DNA of 6,099 nucleotides from Verrucomicrobiales bacterium (GTDB lineage: Bacteria; Verrucomicrobiota; Verrucomicrobiia; Verrucomicrobiales; DEV007), in the NCBI GenBank assembly GCA_013003335.1, contig JABDJT010000299.1:1-6099 (forward strand), written 5' to 3'. The stretch's first letter is position 1. Every line of letters starts with the position of its first letter. The position numbers and the translations under genes are program-made. Under the pieces are notes generated by a model. It did not search any database. It had not been told where the DNA came from and saw nothing but the letters and a program-made list of their open reading frames with translations. Below are positions 1 through 5,620 of this stretch, piece by piece.

Positions 1-1455
1 GCCGCGATCTCACTTCGCGCCGAGGGGTTCGATGTCCAGATCGTCGAAAAAAATGACAAGATCGGCGGAAAGCTGAATTTCCTGGAGAAAGAGGGCTTCG
101 GCTTTGATCTCGGACCGTCAATTTTCACTCTGCCGCAGTTTTTCCGCAGCCTGTGGGAGCGGGCCAGGAAAAACATGGATGACTATGTTCAGCTTGAGCC
201 GGTCACCCCACACTGGCGGAATTTTTTCGAAGACGGCCTCGTGCTCGATCTCTACGAGGAACCGGACTTGATGCGGAAGGAACTGGAAAAGCTGGAGGGC
301 GACCCGGAGCAGCACTGGCGGGAGTTGCAGGACTTTCTCGACTATGCCCGCGGCCAGTATGACGTGGTGAATGACGGGTACTTCCAGCAGGGCCTCGACA
401 GCATTTGGGAGTTTCTCAAGTTCTATGGCCTGATCCGGCTGGCCACGCAGATGGATTACAAGTCGACCATGGCCGAATCCATCGCGGAGCGTATGCAAAG
501 CGAACCGCTTCGCCGGATTTTCGAATATTTCATCAAGTATGTCGGATCGTCGGCGCACGCTGCGCCCGGCTACATGAACCTGATGCCGGTCATTCAATTC
601 GACTACGGTCTTTGGTATGTGAAGGGCGGGATGTACAACCTCGCGATTGGCCTCGGAAAATTACTGGATGATCTTGGCGTGCCGGTTCACCTCAATGCCG
701 AGGTGGCGGAGATTGAAAAGCGGGACGGGAAATCCGTTTCCGGAGTCCGCCTGAAAGATGGTGAGCGGATCGTGGCGGACTACGTCGTCTGCAACATGGA
801 GGTGATCCCGGCCTACAAAAAATTGCTGAGCGAGCCGCCGAATTTCCTGAAGAAGCTGCGGAAATTTGAGCCGGCCTGCTCGGGGCTGGTCATTCACCTC
901 GGGACCGATCGGGAGTATCCCCAACTCGCCCACCACAATTTCTTTTACTCAAAAAACCAGTCGAAGCATTTCAAGACGGTCTTCGAGGAAGGAAAACTGC
1001 CGGACGACCCGACGATTTACCTCGTCGCACCGACCCGGACCGATCCGTCGAAAGCGCCCGAAGGCTGCGACAACATCAAGGTTCTGCCGCACATTCCGCC
1101 GATCGATCCGGAGAACCCGCTGCCGCACGAGGAATACGTCGCGATGAAAGATCGCGTCCTTGAAAAGCTCGAGCGCATGGGCCTGACCGATCTCCGCAAG
1201 CACGTCGTGGTGGAGGACATGCTCACGCCGGTCGATATTGAGAAAATGTATTTTTCCAACCGCGGCTCTGTTTATGGCGTAGTGACTGACTGGAAGAAAA
1301 ATTACGGATTCAAAGCCCCGAAGCAGTCGTCGCGATACAAGAACCTGTTTTTTACCGGTGGCAGCGTGAACCCGGGCGGCGGCATGCCGATGGCGATCCT
1401 GTGCGGACAAAAAGCGGCGGATCGCGTCGTCAAACAGGACGGGAAATCGGGCTGA
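1..1455 (+). CDS. crtP: CrtP-type 4,4'-diapocarotenoid oxygenase (CrtI/CrtN superfamily), 5'-truncated
   Basis: Open from the first base in frame 1 and stops at TGA 1453-1455, giving 484 visible residues; Staphylococcus CrtP is about 497, so roughly 15-20 N-terminal residues, including the GxGxxG dinucleotide-binding loop, lie outside the window. Seen: the second half of the Rossmann FAD-binding unit (E16 ending the second beta strand, GGK at 22-24), GFGFDLGPS 32-40, KGGMYNLA 208-215 and the C-terminal FAD motif GGSVNPGGGMPM 453-464. Several blocks match what I recall of staphylococcal CrtP rather than the desaturase CrtN: FIKYVGSS 177-184, NMEVIP 265-270, YPQLAHHNFF 306-315, LPDDPTIYLV 333-342, MGLTDLRKH 393-401. 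Family knowledge: CrtP oxidises the terminal methyl group of 4,4'-diaponeurosporene or related C30 carotenoids, probably at the membrane. Inference: it supplies the oxidised end group used by the next two genes. The first in-frame ATG (175) is internal, not the true start. A desaturase is the less likely alternative. Confidence 0.93.
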   Translation, partial: AAISLRAEGFDVQIVEKNDKIGGKLNFLEKEGFGFDLGPSIFTLPQFFRSLWERARKNMDDYVQLEPVTPHWRNFFEDGLVLDLYEEPDLMRKELEKLEGDPEQHWRELQDFLDYARGQYDVVNDGYFQQGLDSIWEFLKFYGLIRLATQMDYKSTMAESIAERMQSEPLRRIFEYFIKYVGSSAHAAPGYMNLMPVIQFDYGLWYVKGGMYNLAIGLGKLLDDLGVPVHLNAEVAEIEKRDGKSVSGVRLKDGERIVADYVVCNMEVIPAYKKLLSEPPNFLKKLRKFEPACSGLVIHLGTDREYPQLAHHNFFYSKNQSKHFKTVFEEGKLPDDPTIYLVAPTRTDPSKAPEGCDNIKVLPHIPPIDPENPLPHEEYVAMKDRVLEKLERMGLTDLRKHVVVEDMLTPVDIEKMYFSNRGSVYGVVTDWKKNYGFKAPKQSSRYKNLFFTGGSVNPGGGMPMAILCGQKAADRVVKQDGKSG

Positions 1456-1457
1456 CC

Positions 1458-1462
1458 GGAGG
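1458..1462 (+). promoter_or_regulatory. Ribosome binding site of crtQ
   Basis: GGAGG lies in the 11-nt crtP-crtQ gap, 4 nt before ATG 1467. It is a strong Shine-Dalgarno core and fixes the crtQ start at 1467 over the in-frame GTG/ATG-like codons further upstream inside crtP. Confidence 0.75.
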
Positions 1463-1466
1463 CGTC

Positions 1467-2579
1467 ATGGACGTTTTTCTCTGGGTCTACATCATCGCGA
1501 TTGCGATCTGCTTCGTCACGTCCTGGTGGTGGTTTTCCCTGCTCAAAACCGTCCCGCCTCCACCCGATGACACCGACTTTTCCGATGCGAAAATCACGAT
1601 CCTCATACCCGCACGGAACGAGGAACACAATCTCGGCACCCTGCTTTCCTCGATCCGGTCCCAGGCTTTCCAGCCTTACGAAATCATCGTGATTGACGAT
1701 CATTCCGTCGACCGCACGGCCGAAATCGCCCGCGAGCACGGGGCCCGCGTCGTCACCGCGCCTGATTTGCCCGACGACTGGTTCGGCAAACCCTGGGCCT
1801 GCACAAACGGCGTTGCTGAAGCCACCGGCGACTGGCTGTTGTTTCTCGATGCCGACACCCACCTCGAAACCGGTGCGATGGAGAAATTCGCCGCCCTCAC
1901 CGTCACAGCTCCGGAAGCGGTTCACGCCATCGGCCCCTATCACCGTGTCCGCGAGCCCTACGAGCAGCTTTCCAGCTTCTTCAATGTGATCATGGTCCTG
2001 GGTATGAATGCATTCACCGTCCGAGGCTGGGAAGCAGACGAAATCGGGCTCTTCGGTCAGTGCATGCTGGTGAAAAAGGCCGACTACGAAACGATCGGCG
2101 GGCACGAACGGGTCAAGCGCATCGTGCTGGAAAACTTTCATCTCGCCCGGGATTTTGAGGAAGCCGGGATCGAGCGTTGCTGCTACATCGGGAAGGGCAC
2201 CATTTCGATGCGCATGTTTCCGACCAACTACCGCGACATGGCCGACGGCTGGGGCAAAGGATTCGTTTCCGGCGCAGGAAACACGCCTGCCAGTGCCCTG
2301 TTCGGCATTTCGATTTGGCTGTCCGGCCTGATCATGTCGACCATTTCTCTTTTCCTGCTTCCCTTCGCCAGCCCGCTCACGGCTGGTTTCATCCTCGGTC
2401 TTTACCTACTGAACGCCGGGCAGATTCTGTTTCTTTTCAAAACCGTCGGCAACTTTTCCTTCTGGAATGCCGCCCTGTTTCCCGTCAGCCTCGCCTTCTA
2501 CCAGGTTCTCTTTTTCAAATCCATGCACCGTGGCCGGCGAAAAGGCGAAATTTTCTGGAAAGATCGCGATGTTTCTTGA
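1467..2579 (+). CDS. crtQ: CrtQ-type 4,4'-diaponeurosporenoate glycosyltransferase (GT2 family, membrane)
   Basis: 370 residues, close to the 375 of Staphylococcus CrtQ. An N-terminal membrane segment (about 5-25) precedes a GT-A glycosyltransferase domain: IPARNEE 47-53, DDHS 77-80 for nucleotide binding, the metal-binding DAD at 128-130 within LFLDADTH, GGH 211-213, and acidic E222 as a candidate catalytic-base region. GWGKGFVSGAG (261-271) and three or so C-terminal hydrophobic segments (about 282-300, 305-325, 333-350) follow. Blocks such as WFGKPWAC (105-112), LGMNAF (178-183) and DYETIGGH (206-213) resemble CrtQ as I recall it. Family knowledge: CrtQ esterifies the carboxyl of 4,4'-diaponeurosporenoate with a sugar (glucose in Staphylococcus). 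The sugar used here cannot be read from sequence. Start chosen from GGAGG 4 nt upstream; the frame can be extended upstream, but only into crtP. Its last 11 bases overlap crtO, so the three genes probably form one operon with translational coupling. Confidence 0.92.
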   Translation: MDVFLWVYIIAIAICFVTSWWWFSLLKTVPPPPDDTDFSDAKITILIPARNEEHNLGTLLSSIRSQAFQPYEIIVIDDHSVDRTAEIAREHGARVVTAPDLPDDWFGKPWACTNGVAEATGDWLLFLDADTHLETGAMEKFAALTVTAPEAVHAIGPYHRVREPYEQLSSFFNVIMVLGMNAFTVRGWEADEIGLFGQCMLVKKADYETIGGHERVKRIVLENFHLARDFEEAGIERCCYIGKGTISMRMFPTNYRDMADGWGKGFVSGAGNTPASALFGISIWLSGLIMSTISLFLLPFASPLTAGFILGLYLLNAGQILFLFKTVGNFSFWNAALFPVSLAFYQVLFFKSMHRGRRKGEIFWKDRDVS

Positions 2580-3081
2580 ACTGCCCAAACTCTGGATCGT
2601 CGTACTGAACGTGTTCGGCATTCCCGCGATCCACCTCGGCGTTTCCTGGCTGTTTACCCGGATGCCGCGACGCTGGTTCAATCCGGCTTCCCCGTTCTTC
2701 CGGGAACGCTCCTGCGAAAACGGCGGTCGGCTTTACGAATCCGTCTTCAAGATCCGACGCTGGAAACGGCTCCTGCCCGATGCCGCCCCGTGGTTCGACG
2801 GCTTCGCCAAGAAGAACCTCCGCTCCGTCGATCCCGATTACCTCCGCGCCTTCATCGCTGAAACCTGCCGGGGAGAAGCTGCCCATGTCGCCCAGGTATT
2901 CGCGCTCGCCGGCATTCTCTTGCTTTGGAATCCATGGCCGGTCGCTGCGATCGTCATGATTGTCTACGCCATCTTTTCCAATCTTCCCTGCATTCTTCTG
3001 CAGCGGCACACCCGCATCCGCCTGCAGCACTTTGCCGGAAAACCCGGCGTTGCCGCGCAGGGTTCGGGGCAAGTCGAATGA
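2569..3081 (+). CDS. crtO: CrtO-type glycosyl-4,4'-diaponeurosporenoate acyltransferase
   Basis: 170 residues, against about 165 for Staphylococcus CrtO. Start ATG 2569 lies 11 nt inside the end of crtQ, in another frame; a weak purine stretch GGAAAGA (2557-2563) precedes it. Earlier in-frame starts would overlap crtQ by about 110 nt and add a tail that is only the crtQ shadow. Seen: membrane segments at about 8-29, 107-121 and 123-143; KIRRWKRLLPD 61-71; ETCRGEAAH 98-106; YAIFSNLP 133-140 followed by LLQRHTRIRL 143-152. I recognise these as the counterparts of the staphylococcal RKWK, E-x-x-R-x-E and QRYNRPRL blocks. Family knowledge: CrtO is a membrane enzyme that acylates the C6 hydroxyl of the sugar on the glycosyl carotenoid, the last staphyloxanthin step. 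This should not be confused with the unrelated carotenoid ketolase also named CrtO. The last 15 residues (from G157) are poorly structured. Confidence 0.88.
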   Translation: MFLELPKLWIVVLNVFGIPAIHLGVSWLFTRMPRRWFNPASPFFRERSCENGGRLYESVFKIRRWKRLLPDAAPWFDGFAKKNLRSVDPDYLRAFIAETCRGEAAHVAQVFALAGILLLWNPWPVAAIVMIVYAIFSNLPCILLQRHTRIRLQHFAGKPGVAAQGSGQVE

Positions 3082-3157
3082 ACCGGTTCGGAGCGAAGCG
3101 GAGAAAGACGGAACGAAGTAGAGTCAATCTGTTCGACAAACCTACCCTGTTGGTTCG

Positions 3158-4114
3158 TCAGGCTGCGCGTCGCACCCGGCGAAACAGGAACAGACTCAGC
3201 GCGCCGAGAAGAAGTATCGCCGAAGAAGGTTCCGGGACCGTGGATTGCATGCCCGATCCTTCAAAATCCACTCCGGAACCGAGGATCGAATTGAATTCGG
3301 AAAGGACTGAATTTCCCCCGTTTGCCAGCGAAATTTCGATAATTTCCTGGTTTCCGTTGTCGATTCCGATCATCCGGTTGTTCGTCGAATCCCACGAAAG
3401 CGTCTCGACATCGTGGCCGGACGAGAGCCCTCCACCCACATTGTTGTCCACCACTTCCAAAATCGTTCCGTTCGAGAGGGACAGCCGATACAGGTGCGCA
3501 TCGTTTTGATCGTATGCAAACAAGTTCCCGGAACTGTCGAATTCAATGCCATCCGTATAACCCAGCGTCTCTCCGAGTCCGGACGCCGTCCCAACCAGGA
3601 ACGTATCTCCCGTGGCAGGATCAATCCGGTAAATCTCATCCGCCGTCGTATCGGTCTTCGTGGCTGCACCTACCACAGCGCCCAGGTAAAGAAATCCATC
3701 GAAGGGATTGTATGTCAGGGCTTCCCCGCCCAACCCGATATCGAGTGAGATGGTCGTCAGTTGATACCGGTTTGCGGTTCCAACCGTCAGCCCGGAAAAA
3801 TCGTAGGAAAAAAGCGCATTGGTTTGGTCTAGCAGGTATCCAATATTTGAATTGGAGACCGCCATCGCTTCAATATCCCTCGTGTTCAGGGGGAAAATTT
3901 TGTAACCGGTCCCGTCGTCGTACTCGAACAAGCCGTAGTCATCGAGCGTTCCGGAATCGGCGTAGTTGGTCCAGCCGTAGATCCGGTTCGACTCCTCTTC
4001 ATCCAGCGCCCAATAGGTCTCCTGTCCGATGATGTTCCCTGCCAGGAATGCAAGTGAGGCTACCAAAGCCCGAAGAGAAAGACCGTGGCCCCCCAAGGCG
4101 GTCAAATTTTCCAT
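3158..4114 (-). CDS. Secreted PEP-CTERM protein with a probable beta-propeller fold
   Basis: 318 residues from ATG 4114. The N-terminus has a signal peptide (hydrophobic about 13-30, after R15). The C-terminus is a textbook PEP-CTERM sorting signal: VPEP 293-296, hydrophobic helix about 299-311 and basic tail RRVRR 312-316, so the protein should be exported and processed by an exosortase. The body carries recurring blade-like units: EIYRIDPATGDT (160-171), HLYRLSLSNGTI (207-218) and EIIEISLANGGN (257-268), spaced 47-50 residues apart. They alternate with GEALTYNPFDGFLY, TDGIEFDSSGNLFA and VETLSWDSTNNRMI, which suggests a propeller of about five or six blades. The exact function is unknown; a surface or exopolysaccharide-associated binding role is inference. 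It is convergent with crtO (76-nt gap) and downstream of the cytochrome gene, with its own AT-rich upstream region. No Shine-Dalgarno sequence precedes the ATG. No exosortase gene is in the window. Confidence 0.85.
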   Translation of the reverse strand: MENLTALGGHGLSLRALVASLAFLAGNIIGQETYWALDEEESNRIYGWTNYADSGTLDDYGLFEYDDGTGYKIFPLNTRDIEAMAVSNSNIGYLLDQTNALFSYDFSGLTVGTANRYQLTTISLDIGLGGEALTYNPFDGFLYLGAVVGAATKTDTTADEIYRIDPATGDTFLVGTASGLGETLGYTDGIEFDSSGNLFAYDQNDAHLYRLSLSNGTILEVVDNNVGGGLSSGHDVETLSWDSTNNRMIGIDNGNQEIIEISLANGGNSVLSEFNSILGSGVDFEGSGMQSTVPEPSSAILLLGALSLFLFRRVRRAA

Positions 4115-4138
4115 AAATTTAATTAAAATTATAATTTA
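4115..4138 (-). promoter_or_regulatory. AT-rich candidate promoter / start region of the PEP-CTERM gene
   Basis: This 24-nt stretch is almost pure A/T in an otherwise GC-rich window and touches the ATG at 4114. It contains a TATAAT on the - strand (4133-4128) inside the perfect 12-nt palindrome AAATTATAATTT (4126-4137), and a second palindrome TTTAATTAAA (4118-4127). A TTGACT at 4148-4143 (- strand) is a possible -35. It sits 9 nt from TATAAT, too close, but 17 nt from TAATTA (4125-4120). Which pair is used, if either, is uncertain; both place the transcript start within about 10 nt of the ATG, consistent with the absent Shine-Dalgarno sequence. Confidence 0.35.
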
Positions 4139-4158
4139 AGGAAGTCAAACAAGTTTTG

Positions 4159-4181
4159 TTGGCCGGATCTGGCCAATTTTT
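4159..4181 (+). terminator. Perfect inverted repeat TTGGCC-N6-GGCCAA followed by five T
   Basis: Arms of 6 bp (4159-4164 and 4171-4176) flank a 6-nt loop, with TTTTT at 4177-4181 on the + strand, so in + orientation it resembles a short intrinsic terminator. The neighbouring genes are both on the - strand. There the hairpin lies 20-odd nt past the cytochrome stop and is followed by CAAAACTTG, without a U-run. It could weakly end the cytochrome transcript, stop antisense transcription, or be a regulator site upstream of the PEP-CTERM gene. Confidence 0.4.
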
Positions 4182-4201
4182 CGGGGTCGGAAAAAGGCCC
4201 C

Positions 4202-4831
4202 TCACTCCTCCCCGCCCAACTTCTTCGCCTGGGCTCGACTTTCCTCGGACAGCATGGAAAGCGGGTAATTGAAGTTTTTGCCGTTGCGAAGGAGCAGTTT
4301 CACCGCGGTTGGCTTGTTTTCGGTAAGCCCCATGAAGCGGGCTTCCAGTTCCCGTCCCAGGCTGTCGGTCCACTTGTAAAAGGTTTCGTCCGGCTTTTTC
4401 ACCATCGCCGCATCAACGGTTTCACCTTTTTCTTTCAAAAACTCCGCTTCTTTCTCGGCGAGGTTTTTGGAGTCGATAATGGCACCTTCGGCGATCCATT
4501 TTTCGATGATCTCGATTTTCTTTTTGGGGAGCGGTTCACCTTTCCGCGGCATGAAATCGGTATCGCCGGGAGGTAATTTCATTTTCTCGAGAAAACTGGA
4601 TTCTTCCGGGTTGCCGGGCCGGATGATGTTGAATTTTCCGACTTGGTAATCGCGCATTTCCTCCAGGTCATCGAGCGCGAGATTGCCTTTCACGTCTTCC
4701 TCATTGCTGTGGCACTTCCAGCAATGCTCTTTCATGATCGGGAGTACGTCGGTCTTGTAATCGATCGCCGATACCGGCAGAGCCAGGGCAAAGCCGGAAA
4801 AAAGAACCAGGTAAAATCTCGAAACACTCAT
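4202..4831 (-). CDS. Secreted monoheme cytochrome c (planctomycete type) with C-terminal SHD1-like domain
   Basis: 209 residues from ATG 4831. A signal peptide (about 1-22, cleavage near PVSA) is followed by a small cytochrome c domain: heme motif CWKCH at 37-41, then NLALDDLEEM, IIRPGNPEESS, a candidate axial methionine in DFMP (M94), and KKKIEIIEKWIAEGA closing the fold, as in the planctomycete-type cytochromes that head many Planctomycetota and Verrucomicrobiota proteins. A charged linker (about 120-150) leads to KWTDSLGRELEARFMG (from 153) and KNFNYPLSMLSEESR, which fits the SHD1 pattern W-T-D-x-x-G-R ... L-S-x-x-x-R. Function unknown; periplasmic electron transfer or binding is inference. 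Start uncertain: GTG 4849 adds six residues and has AAAGGGG 6 nt upstream, whereas the ATG gives the cleaner signal peptide but has no good ribosome binding site. It lies downstream of the LolA-like gene, probably in the same transcript. Confidence 0.85.
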   Translation of the reverse strand: MSVSRFYLVLFSGFALALPVSAIDYKTDVLPIMKEHCWKCHSNEEDVKGNLALDDLEEMRDYQVGKFNIIRPGNPEESSFLEKMKLPPGDTDFMPRKGEPLPKKKIEIIEKWIAEGAIIDSKNLAEKEAEFLKEKGETVDAAMVKKPDETFYKWTDSLGRELEARFMGLTENKPTAVKLLLRNGKNFNYPLSMLSEESRAQAKKLGGEE

Positions 4832-4894
4832 TCCATCAGGAAATATCACCTTACGCCCCTTTCGTTACCATTCTTCACATTCCCGTCGATCGCT

Positions 4895-5554
4895 TCAGTG
4901 GAACTTCGTTTTCGTGTAGCCGGTCAAATCCGGCGCAAACAGGCTGGCGGGCATCTCCGGATTTTTCTGGATGCTGCTGAATCGAGTGGAAATTTTCGAA
5001 CCGTCTTTCAGCACGACCTCGATACCCTCCAGGTTGTACTTTCTCGCATCGACGGTGAACGTGAAGGTTTTTACCCCTCGCGCGTTCGCCCCGATCGGTT
5101 GGGTCAGGATCTTGTAGTTTGTGCCTGTAGGCGAAACTTTCAGCACCTTGTATTGCCGGCGAAAAGCTGAGGTCGAACCGGGCAGGCCGTTGACCAGGGA
5201 GGAAATTCCAGCCGGAGCTCCGGAATTGCCCGTGGTGCGTTCCTCGTATTTTTTCCCGAGCGGCCGTATGACGGTGAGCTTCGATCCATGACCAATCACG
5301 ACCGTGCCACCTGACTCCATTCGAAAGCGGTCATTTGCGGAATCGACATAGATCGTGCCGCTGGTCCCGACGATATCCTTGACGGTTTTCAGGCTGCGAG
5401 ACTGGGAAAATTTGATTTTCACGCGACTGGCACCGGATTGCGTTTTCAACCAGTTGGCGACCACTTCTTCGCCGGATTGGGAAAAGACCGGTCCGGAAGA
5501 CGAGAGGAAAAAAACGGACGCCACCACAGCGGAAACGGCAGGAATGCGAATCAT
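4895..5554 (-). CDS. LolA-like outer-membrane lipoprotein carrier/sorting family protein
   Basis: 219 residues from ATG 5554, similar to LolA proteins (about 200). Seen: signal peptide with hydrophobic core about 6-24 ending at VFSQS, no lipobox cysteine, so a soluble periplasmic product. The LolA-fold pattern follows: VKIKFSQSRSL (45-55), GTIYVDSANDRFRMES (66-81), VVIGHGSKLTVIRP (85-98), a central variable region, FTFTVDARKYNLEGIEVVLKDGS (split by strand turns, 164-186), and the C-terminal SLFAPDLTGY (204-213) near the end of the domain. Family knowledge: LolA carries lipoproteins across the periplasm to the outer membrane, but many divergent paralogues have unknown ligands, so I give no symbol. 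It follows aroD by 66 nt and precedes the cytochrome gene by 45-63 nt on the same strand, suggesting co-transcription. No clear Shine-Dalgarno sequence is visible. Confidence 0.78.
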   Translation of the reverse strand: MIRIPAVSAVVASVFFLSSSGPVFSQSGEEVVANWLKTQSGASRVKIKFSQSRSLKTVKDIVGTSGTIYVDSANDRFRMESGGTVVIGHGSKLTVIRPLGKKYEERTTGNSGAPAGISSLVNGLPGSTSAFRRQYKVLKVSPTGTNYKILTQPIGANARGVKTFTFTVDARKYNLEGIEVVLKDGSKISTRFSSIQKNPEMPASLFAPDLTGYTKTKFH

Positions 5555-5602
5555 GCGGAAACGCTACGCGCTGCCGGATTCGCTGCAAACGCAGAATCGG
5601 GG

Positions 5603-5614
5603 GAAACGCGTTTC
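5603..5614. repeat. 12-nt perfect palindrome GAAACGCGTTTC between aroD and the LolA-like gene
   Basis: The 66-nt gap 5555-5620 contains this self-complementary 12-mer just after the aroD stop. Its GGAAACGC half recurs at 5557-5564, just upstream of the LolA-like start. It could be an operator or RNA structure, or coincidence. No T-run follows it, so it is not a convincing terminator. Confidence 0.3.
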
Positions 5615-5620
5615 GAGGGA

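Noticed and set aside
1302..2141. Long - strand open frame (279 codons) antisense to crtP/crtQ
   Set aside because: It lies opposite strongly recognised crtP and crtQ sequence, shows no domain or signal, and has the composition of a shadow frame of GC-rich coding DNA.
2467..2568. Upstream extension of crtO to an earlier start at 2467
   Set aside because: It would overlap crtQ by over 100 nt, and the added residues do not resemble CrtO, whereas the ATG at 2569 gives the family length.
2177..2608. + strand open frame overlapping crtQ in another frame
   Set aside because: Arg/His/Pro-rich translation typical of an off-frame reading; crtQ explains the sequence.
2515..3072. - strand open frame (185 codons) opposite crtO
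   Set aside because: crtO on the + strand is recognisable along its length, and the antisense frame has no family features.
3082..3157. Possible small gene or RNA in the crtO to PEP-CTERM gap
   Set aside because: Only 76 nt, with no promoter, ribosome binding site or stable structure visible.
3135..3159. Imperfect hairpin GACAAACC-N9-GGTTCGTC between convergent crtO and the PEP-CTERM gene
   Set aside because: One A-C mismatch on the + strand (G-U on the -), no T-run on either side, and it overlaps the PEP-CTERM stop codon; too weak to call a terminator. The palindrome GAACCGGTTC at 3080-3089 is likewise too short to interpret.
4159..4176. Sigma-54 promoter reading of the TTGGCC/GGCCAA element upstream of the PEP-CTERM gene
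   Set aside because: The GG and GC elements do not have the required -24/-12 spacing on either strand.
4119..4373. Small - strand open frame spanning the cytochrome C-terminus and the intergenic region
   Set aside because: Out-of-frame shadow of the cytochrome-SHD1 gene running into the hairpin region; no start signal or family features.
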